Shown piece by piece: positions 57,140 to 64,000 of a DNA stretch of 64,000 bases (position 1 is its first letter; each line of letters begins with the position of its first letter). The translations under genes were made by a program, and so were the position numbers. This DNA comes from Strongyloides papillosus (lineage: Eukaryota; Nematoda; Chromadorea; Rhabditida; Strongyloididae): contig SRSI01000050.1 of NCBI GenBank assembly GCA_005656395.1, positions 3,720,001 through 3,784,000 of the forward strand. Direction: 5' to 3'. The notes under the pieces are model-generated. The model did not search any database. It saw only the letters and a program-made list of their open reading frames with translations, and was not told the DNA's origin.

Positions 57140-57383
57140 AAAAACTAATATCACCCTTTGTAAGTGATACATTTCGGGTTACTCTACTTATTATCTATCA
57201 ATATATATGCATATACGTAAACATTCCATTACAATATATACCATATAATTTTAATAATATTTGAAATAAATTAAAAATTTTTATTTTTAAAAATTCACAA
57301 CAATACAATAATTATACGAAAATGTCACCACGCCATAAGCAAAATAACAAAAATTGTCCAACAACAATCAAAATCCCTGTAAT

Positions 57384-58400
57384 TTAATCACTGTCATCTT
57401 CTTGAGGAGCTTTCTTCCCACTTAACTTATCCCTAGCATCTTGAAGATCAGCTGCTCTATCAAGACCTTCAGGTGCTACAAGACCATCATCATCGGCTTC
57501 ACTTTCGTCATCATCCTCCTCAAGTTCCAAAGCTTCCAACTTCTTCTTTATCTCATCCTCATCGAGATCTGTTACAATCTTTGGTGCCATAACTAGTTTA
57601 AAGGTTCCTTGCATCTCTTCAATTTTCTTTTTAATTGCCTCCAAACAAGCATTGACAGCATTAAGGCCATCCTCCTTATCAAGAGTTTGACATGTAACAA
57701 CAAAACTTGGTGCAGCAATCAAATTTATTTTAATGCTAATTTTATCATTAGAATGCTTCAAACCCTCGAGAAGTGCTGTTTTGACAGCTTCAATTCCAGC
57801 ATAAGCGAAACAGGAAACTTCTATATCAGAACGAATCTTAACTGCTTGTGGAGTAAGTTTCTTTCTAATCTCCTCAAGAAGTTTACTCTTCTCCTCATCA
57901 GTAATATCACATTCATCGAAAACTGTTGGATCAGAGATGGCTTTTTTAAAAACTCCATGAGAAGCAGCTTTTTTCTTCATCTTATCATCAAAATACCAGG
58001 CAGTTCTTGTATATAAATCCTCTAATTGTTCATCAGTTCCATAACCTAATTGTTCAGCGACATGTCTGAGAATCGAATTGACAGCTTTAGCTTTTGAGTA
58101 TCTCTCCTCACATTGAAGGAGATCTTTAGCATAAACACGACGTTTAGATAAATCAATGTAACCTTTGTCTTTGTCGACACGAATAACAACAACGCATTCA
58201 GAACGTCCGATACGAATAAGTTTATTGACGGAACGAATACGACGTCGAGAAAGTTCAGACAATAGAATCATACCTTCAATGTTATTGTACTCCAATAGAG
58301 TAACGTAAGCTCCCATCTCAGCTATTCTACGTACATTGACCATTACTGGTTCATCCAGATCTGGGAACTTCTCTGAGTAAAATCGACATGTCAAAACCAT
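57384..58400 (-). CDS. eif-2alpha: Translation initiation factor eIF2 alpha
   Basis: 338 aa from [14 protein letters not shown] at 58400. An S1 domain (about residues 15-90) carries the regulatory loop [12 protein letters not shown], with the Ser that eIF2 kinases phosphorylate at residue 51 counting Met. A helical domain (about 90-185), an alpha-beta domain (about 190-300) and an acidic tail ([12 protein letters not shown]) follow. eIF2 brings initiator tRNA to the 40S subunit; phosphorylation of this Ser lowers general translation under stress. The open frame extends to 58544 but the extra residues are Phe/Ile-rich intergenic sequence. TTTATTTAG ending at 58418 is a likely trans-splice acceptor. 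It lies 394 bp downstream of phb-1 on the same strand, so an operon is possible. Confidence 0.95.
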   Translation of the reverse strand: MVLTCRFYSEKFPDLDEPVMVNVRRIAEMGAYVTLLEYNNIEGMILLSELSRRRIRSVNKLIRIGRSECVVVIRVDKDKGYIDLSKRRVYAKDLLQCEERYSKAKAVNSILRHVAEQLGYGTDEQLEDLYTRTAWYFDDKMKKKAASHGVFKKAISDPTVFDECDITDEEKSKLLEEIRKKLTPQAVKIRSDIEVSCFAYAGIEAVKTALLEGLKHSNDKISIKINLIAAPSFVVTCQTLDKEDGLNAVNACLEAIKKKIEEMQGTFKLVMAPKIVTDLDEDEIKKKLEALELEEDDDESEADDDGLVAPEGLDRAADLQDARDKLSGKKAPQEDDSD

Positions 58401-58794
58401 CTCTCTTTCTAAGTTTTCTAAATAAAAAAAATTTCTAAAAATATGAATGTAAATAATTGAAAAAGTAAATATGGTAAACAACCATTGATTTTGTTTTATT
58501 AGAAAAATTATTAAAAGATCTTGTATAGCAAATTTAATAAACAATTACTTTAACTTTATCCTAACTATATCACTAGAGATATGATCAAATTGTATAAATA
58601 GTACAAAACAAATTGGTAACACAAATGCTTTAAGAGTTTAACAATTAATTATATTGTTGAGAAGAACTTTAATCAACATATAATAACCAAACTCCATTTG
58701 TAAGTGTGATTAATAAAAAAAATTCATAACGATAAGATAATATATCACAACAAAGAAACACCACTTTCCTGTTACCTAATTAACAAATGAATAT
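58401..58794 (-). other. Spacer between phb-1 and eIF2-alpha genes
   Basis: 394 bp on the same strand between two genes; may hold 3' processing signals of phb-1 and the acceptor of eIF2-alpha. No gene. Confidence 0.5.
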
Positions 58795-59649
58795 TTATTG
58801 CATAGCCATAAGTGGTTGTACATTCTTAGGAAGGTAAACAACACCTTGTTTCTTAGCCATTTTTTCAGCAATCTCCTCAGCAGCCTCGATCTTTCTTAAT
58901 TCAATCAAACCATCACCACAATCACTGAAAGCTTTTGACAACAATTTAGATGCTTGAGCATCACCTTCTGCTGTTGTTATGGCAGCTATCTTCATTTGTT
59001 CAGCCTTCTCTACAAGGTATCTAGCTTTCTCGGCTTCTTGTTGAGCAACCTGTTTCATTTCAACGGCTTCTGTGAACTCACGTCCAAAGGACAAATGAGT
59101 AATTGAGATATCATCAAGAAGAATACCGAATTGAGAGGCACGTTTAGCCAATTCTCCGGTGACTCTTTGTGACACAACTTCACGTTGTGTGATCATTTCA
59201 TGTGCATCAAATTGTGCCACAACTGATTTCAAAACTTCATTAACAATTGAGGGTAAGACACGTTCTGCGTAGTCAGTACCAATATTGAGATATATGTCTG
59301 GAAGTTTAGATGGTTCTGGACGATGGAGAATACGTAGGGTAATTGAGACATTTTGAAGATCTTAAAAAATTATTAATCATCCAAAATACAACAAACCTTT
59401 TGATCCAGTAACTGTTGAAACAGCTCTGGGTGTACTTCTAATATCAAAAATAATTGGTTTTTGAAGCCAAGGAATGATAAAATGTGTTCCTTCCCCTGCG
59501 ACAGTCTTGTGTACACCAGAGAATCTATCAAAGATAACAGCTCTCTCACCACCATCAACATTATATAAAGCGCTTTTTGCTACGGATCCAGCCAATGCTA
59601 AACCAACACCGACTTGTCCTAATCTACTCAACAATTTCTGTGCTGCCAT
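58795..59649 (-). CDS. phb-1: Prohibitin-1
   Basis: Exons 59649-59397 and 59360-58795, with a 36-nt intron (GTTTGT...TTTTAAG, phase 1), encode 272 aa, the same length as human PHB1. An N-terminal hydrophobic segment ([16 protein letters not shown]) anchors it in the mitochondrial inner membrane. The SPFH/band-7 domain starts at [14 protein letters not shown] and includes [20 protein letters not shown] and [12 protein letters not shown] coiled coil follows ([20 protein letters not shown]). It forms ring complexes with PHB2 that support cristae, m-AAA protease and cardiolipin. It diverges from the RPL27A gene, 414 bp apart. Confidence 0.96.
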
Positions 59650-60063
59650 TATCTACCTAAAATTATTAAGATGGTAAAAAACAATCAAGTCACAAAAACA
59701 CCTATGAAGAAATCAAATTTTCTCCAGAAAGGACTTAATATAGTGGAAAAATGTTGCAGGGTTATGATGTGCAGGTCTGATATATAATTGTTGCTGTGGG
59801 ACCATGTCGCGCTCCTTACTACGAGTTATCGAAATACCAATGTTTTTAATATTTTTGTTACGGGAAGCAAAATTAATTTTATTAAATTTTTTTGATTCAA
59901 CAGTATTTTTCCAAGTTGACTATTATGATTTTTAACATGTAAAATGTTTTTGTTATTTTTAAAATTATCAGTAACATATTTCGATGGGTTTTGTTGTGTA
60001 TTTTTAAGATTAATTTTGTATTTATATAAATTTACAAAAATTTTCTAGGTTTTAGATTCAAGA
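59650..60063. other. Divergent promoter region of phb-1 and RPL27A
   Basis: 414 bp between two highly expressed gene types. TTTTCTAG ending near 60049 just before the RPL27A ATG is a likely splice or trans-splice acceptor. No gene. Confidence 0.5.
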
Positions 60064-60556
60064 ATGGCACATAGCCTTCGTAAAACACGTAAACTTAGAG
60101 GACACGTCTCTCACGGACACGGTCGTGTTGGAAAACACAGAAAACACCCCGGAGGTCGTGGTAATGCTGGAGGTGCCCACCACCACAGAATCAACTTTGA
60201 TAAATACCATCCAGGTTACTTCGGAAAGGTAAATATTAATCTTTATTACAATTTGATGGATTTTTATTCTTTTTTAGGTTGGTATGAGAGTTTTCCACTT
60301 AAACAGAAACAAATTATACAAACCATCAATAAACTTGGACAAACTCTGGACTCTTGTCCCAGAAGATACCCGCACCAAGTTGGTAGGTGTTAAAGATAAA
60401 GCCCCAGTAGTTGATGTTACTGCTCACGGATACCATAAAGTTCTTGGAAAGGGATTCATTCCAACACAACCAATGATTGTTAAAGCTAAATTCTTTTCCC
60501 ATACTGCTGAAGAAAAAATTAAGAAGGCTGGTGGAGCTTGCATCTTGGTTGCTTAA
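60064..60556 (+). CDS. rpl-27A: Ribosomal protein L27a (uL15)
   Basis: Exons 60064-60228 and 60278-60556, with a 49-nt intron (GTAAAT...TTTTAG, phase 0), encode 147 aa (human 148). [30 protein letters not shown] and [17 protein letters not shown] are the eukaryotic uL15 signatures. Exon 2 has VGMRVFH, NLDKLW and GKGFIP. It is a 60S subunit protein. Its codons are richer in C and G at third positions than those of neighbours, as expected for high expression. The RPLP1 gene follows on the same strand after 314 bp. Confidence 0.97.
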
Positions 60557-60870
60557 GTTATCATCATTACAACATTAAAATTATATCGCTGTGTAAGGAA
60601 AAAACACTAATATGGTTGTGGATAAAAGAAAAAGCTATGATCTTGAGTCGTTGTTATGGTTCAATAAATTGTTATTTGTTTTTAATGATATTGATAATCA
60701 TGTAAAAGGGTTATCAATTTTTTTAATTTTATTTTTTTTATCATGTGGTTTTTTAACCATTAATTATCTCTTATAACTTTTTAATATTGTTTATCTTCTA
60801 TTTTATAGACGGTGTTTGTTCTCATTTCGAGCTAAGGCTTTATATTATATCTAGCAACTTGCACTGAAAA
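60557..60870 (+). other. Spacer between RPL27A and RPLP1
   Basis: 314 bp of AT-rich 3' region and upstream region between two same-strand ribosomal genes; an operon or separate promoters are both possible. Confidence 0.5.
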
Positions 60871-61260
60871 ATGGCTTCTACTCAAGAACTCGCTTGCGTC
60901 TACGCTGCTCTTATCCTTCAAGATGAAGATGTTTCCATCACTGCTGACAAAATCGCCGCCCTCTTGAAGGCCGCCAACGTTTCCGTTGAGCCATTCTGGC
61001 CAGGACTTTTCGCCAAGGCTCTCTCTGGTGTTGATGTCGCTGTAAGTTAATAAAATCATGCGATCATTTAATATCATTATCTTTAGGGACTCATTTCTAA
61101 CATCGGATCTGGAGCTGGATCTGCTGGTGTTGCCCCAGCTGCATCATCTGGAGCTGCCGCCGCTGCCCCAGCCGGAGGTGCTGCCCCTGCTGCTGAGAAG
61201 AAGAAGGAAGAGCCAAAGGAAGAATCCGACGACGACATGGGATTCGGACTTTTCGACTAA
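60871..61260 (+). CDS. rla-1: 60S acidic ribosomal protein P1
   Basis: Exons 60871-61041 and 61087-61260, with a 45-nt intron (GTAAGT...TTTAG, phase 0), encode 114 aa, as in human RPLP1. The N-terminal dimerisation domain starts [20 protein letters not shown]. An Ala/Gly/Pro hinge and the conserved acidic tail [12 protein letters not shown] follow. It forms the ribosomal stalk with P0 and P2 and recruits elongation factors. It has the most GC-rich codon use in the window. AATAAA near 61375 is a probable polyadenylation signal. Confidence 0.96.
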
Positions 61261-64000
61261 TTTCTCAAACAAGAAGATATGTAGATTCCAGTTTCTCAAA
61301 CGGTTTTCATTTGATGATTGGTCTATTTATTTTTTCTTTTGGTTGTTAATTGTTAGCAGATACTTATCTGATTTAAATAAACTTTGTTGAAGAAATGTGT
61401 TTTTTTAATTTTGATTTTATTGTGATTAATTGACAGGTGTGATGTCATAATAGTTTATATCAATTTTGTGGAATGTCTCATAGACACCTGTAGGAAAGTT
61501 TATGGTGGAAAAAAAGAAATTTTGATGTGTAAGTGTTTTTTAAAAGTGCTATCTTTGCAAAAAGTATTTAATGACTTTTAATATTGAACTGCTATATTGA
61601 TAATGTTATTTTCGATCAAGACAGAGTTGATTTCACTTTTATGTAAAGGAAGAATTTTGCTAGACGTAAACATTTTTTTATCGCTCCATTTTTTACGTAA
61701 TAAGGATGGAATTTTTTAAAAATGTGTAATATTTCTAAAAAATTAATAATGTAGTTTGTAGTCATTAGTAATATTTCAAAAATTCCATTGATTCTAACTA
61801 TTTATAAGAAAATTTTTTTTTAATTGAATTATTTTATAAAATATTTTGCATTTTAACCCATTCATGAAAAAATGTTATAACAATATACATTCCATAATGA
61901 TTTGTTAATCATAAATTTTTATTTCATATCAAAATAGAATGGAAAACTACTTCATATAGACTGAATCAAGACTGTTCATAATTAGACTATTTTTAACATT
62001 CTAGATCAAATATTTATTTTTTAATTGTCATATTTTAACATTATCAGTATGTACATAGATGCGTAGTTTAGTCTACATAACTATAACTATTCATTTCAAT
62101 TATACACAAAATTCTTTAAACCTTAAATATCAAGTGTTAATTTTATATTTTATACATATATGTTTTATTATCAAAATTAAGATAGAAGAAGATTATAAAT
62201 CACTGAATCTATTATTATGTGATGTAATATCTAGTATAAATATGTTTATATCTATTTTTATAACAGTATCGCGCAATAATCTATTTACAAACAGTTTACA
62301 GATAACAATTTTTAGATAATCAAGTAAATAAAATTAATATCTTTGAGAAAATTTAAGAAAGCTCACTCTTAGAACATATAACTGTTTATAAAACAAAAAC
62401 TATAGATTAATTTTTAATCATTATTTTACCATCTACTATCAAATTACCCAACCGTTCTTTTAACCTGTTTAATTATTTATCCTCAAAATTTAAGAAATTT
62501 TTTTGGTTTATTTTTAAATATTCTCACAAGTTAAAAGAAACATTATCATCATTGAAAGTTAAATATTATTCGTAATATAGATTTACGGGTCGCTACCCCA
62601 AAAATATATTTTATACTGCTCTATTTCTTAGTATTTCAAATAAATGTTAAATGTTTTTTGTTGCATTCTTTTGAAATTTTTTGAATTATTCATTTTTTAA
62701 AGAAATATGAATAATGGTATTTTTTTGTTAGACAAAGAAATTAATTTTAAATTTTTAAACAATTAAACTGTCTTTCTGAATTTTAAATGCCGAAACAAAT
62801 GCAATACTAAATTTTCATCCTATAACGGAAACGTTTGTTTGTTATTAGGTAAAATTGAAGGATAAAATTAATTTTTTCTTCAATAATTCTTTCAATTATG
62901 ATGTACTTGTTATAATGACATGACTGTATAGGTTGTTAATGATGTTAGTTGCTATTTAATTGCGTATTTAGAAAAACAAAGATATTATAAAATATATAAA
63001 ATAATATCTTTTCAAAAATAAAATATTTTCAAAACTGTAAAAACAAATTGATAAATTATGATAAAAATTAACCAAAAATATTTTTTGCATACCTATTCCA
63101 TTGAAATATATGAAATTAATATTCTATTATTTCTACTTATATTAGAAAAATATGTTTTCCACTCCGCATTTTATTTAAAAATAAGCTAATTTTTGATAAT
63201 TAAATTTAGGGCTAGAAGCACTTACCGTAAATTTAATGAAATATGTTTAAATTTAAAATATAGTGACTGAGTTACTATTATTTTTATGCTAATTTCTAAA
63301 TAAAAGTCTCGTCATGCGCATAAAGTTAAAGAAAAAATAATTTGCTCCTATAATAAAAATCTAAGTTTAGCTAAAATTTTGCAGAAAATTCTGTGAATTT
63401 TTATAATTTATGTTTTAATTGCAAAATGCTGCAGCGAATGATTTATCATATAATTTATATTGGTTTTTACTTTTTAAAATTTCTACTTAATAGAAATAGT
63501 AGTGATATTTTTTGAGATATAATATTTTATTTTTCCAAAACGATATTTAAATTCCCAGACTTTATTAATTAGCAGTTTTAAACAAATTGACGATTTTTAC
63601 ATAAATCTGAATAATAATATGTTTAAGCAACAAAAATATACCATTAAATTATAAATATTTTTTAAAATTTTCATGTTTAAACAATTTACTATTTGTAATT
63701 AATAAAATTTCTTTCTTATTAACATATAATAACTACTTAAAAATGTATATTTTGACTTTTTGAAGTTAAGATTATATAAATTCTTGTATTATTTGCTTTT
63801 CATTCTCAGGAGAGAATATTTAAAAATCCAAGATTTAAAAAATACATATGATGTGTCACGAAAGTTTGTTTCGTTATGCAAAATAAGACCTATTAATATA
63901 TATATGTGAAAACATACTTTTTTTAATAAAAATTTAAATTAATTTCTAAAAAAAAATTATTTCTAATACTAAAAACTACACTATACTTAAAAATATCTAA
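61261..64000. other. Gene-free AT-rich end of the window
   Basis: After the RPLP1 3' UTR I find no gene, RNA gene or clear repeat. An 86-codon frame at 62059 is Ile/Asn/Leu/Ser-rich and looks like chance. Confidence 0.55.

Noticed and set aside
58401..58544. N-terminal extension of eIF2-alpha
   Set aside because: Phe/Ile-rich and absent from the family; the standard start at 58400 follows a good acceptor.
62059..62319. 86-codon frame in the right-hand spacer
   Set aside because: Low-complexity residues, no motif and no neighbour in phase.

Overview
The window is nuclear DNA of a nematode with a very AT-rich genome. Clade IV, Strongyloides-like, is my inference from base composition, 40-52 nt introns, long gene-poor spacers and the gene set; nothing here names the species. 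All gene models come from reading splice sites by eye.

Left part (1-15.3 kb): a tRNA-Cys gene lies antisense in an intron of a PLC-like (PRIP/pll-1) gene that runs off the left edge. About 6 kb without genes follows, then a tandem pair of secreted-protein paralogues of a family I do not recognise, then a Mextli (MXT) translation-factor gene.

Housekeeping block (15.3-27.2 kb): xbp-1, with a visible IRE-1 non-canonical intron of only 20 nt; an FHIP/FAM160 gene; the mitochondrial Obg-type GTPase MTG2; a divergent CDK-like kinase; a probable broken gene; a TTAA-flanked piggyBac-like MITE; and an acylaminoacyl-peptidase gene.

Accessory region (27.2-44 kb): this holds the least ordinary content. 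Five intact short genes and one broken one encode secreted six-cysteine peptides with a shared spacing (C-x4-C-x3-C-x7/8-C-x13-15-C-x-C). Four of them sit in an inverted duplication whose flanks are much better conserved than the peptides. Two related terminal-inverted-repeat elements, a GC-rich inverted element and dispersed repeats lie among them. I consider this the best candidate for an undescribed system: a fast-evolving family of secreted effector, antimicrobial or toxin-like peptides. The function is inference.

Right part (44-64 kb): a disordered protein of unknown function, APC1 (mat-2), a mucin-like two-Ig-domain surface protein, then a compact group of arl-13, eIF2-alpha, phb-1, RPL27A and RPLP1. 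As I recall, the C. elegans orthologues of these five all carry Y37E3 names, so this looks like old microsynteny. The last 2.7 kb show no gene.
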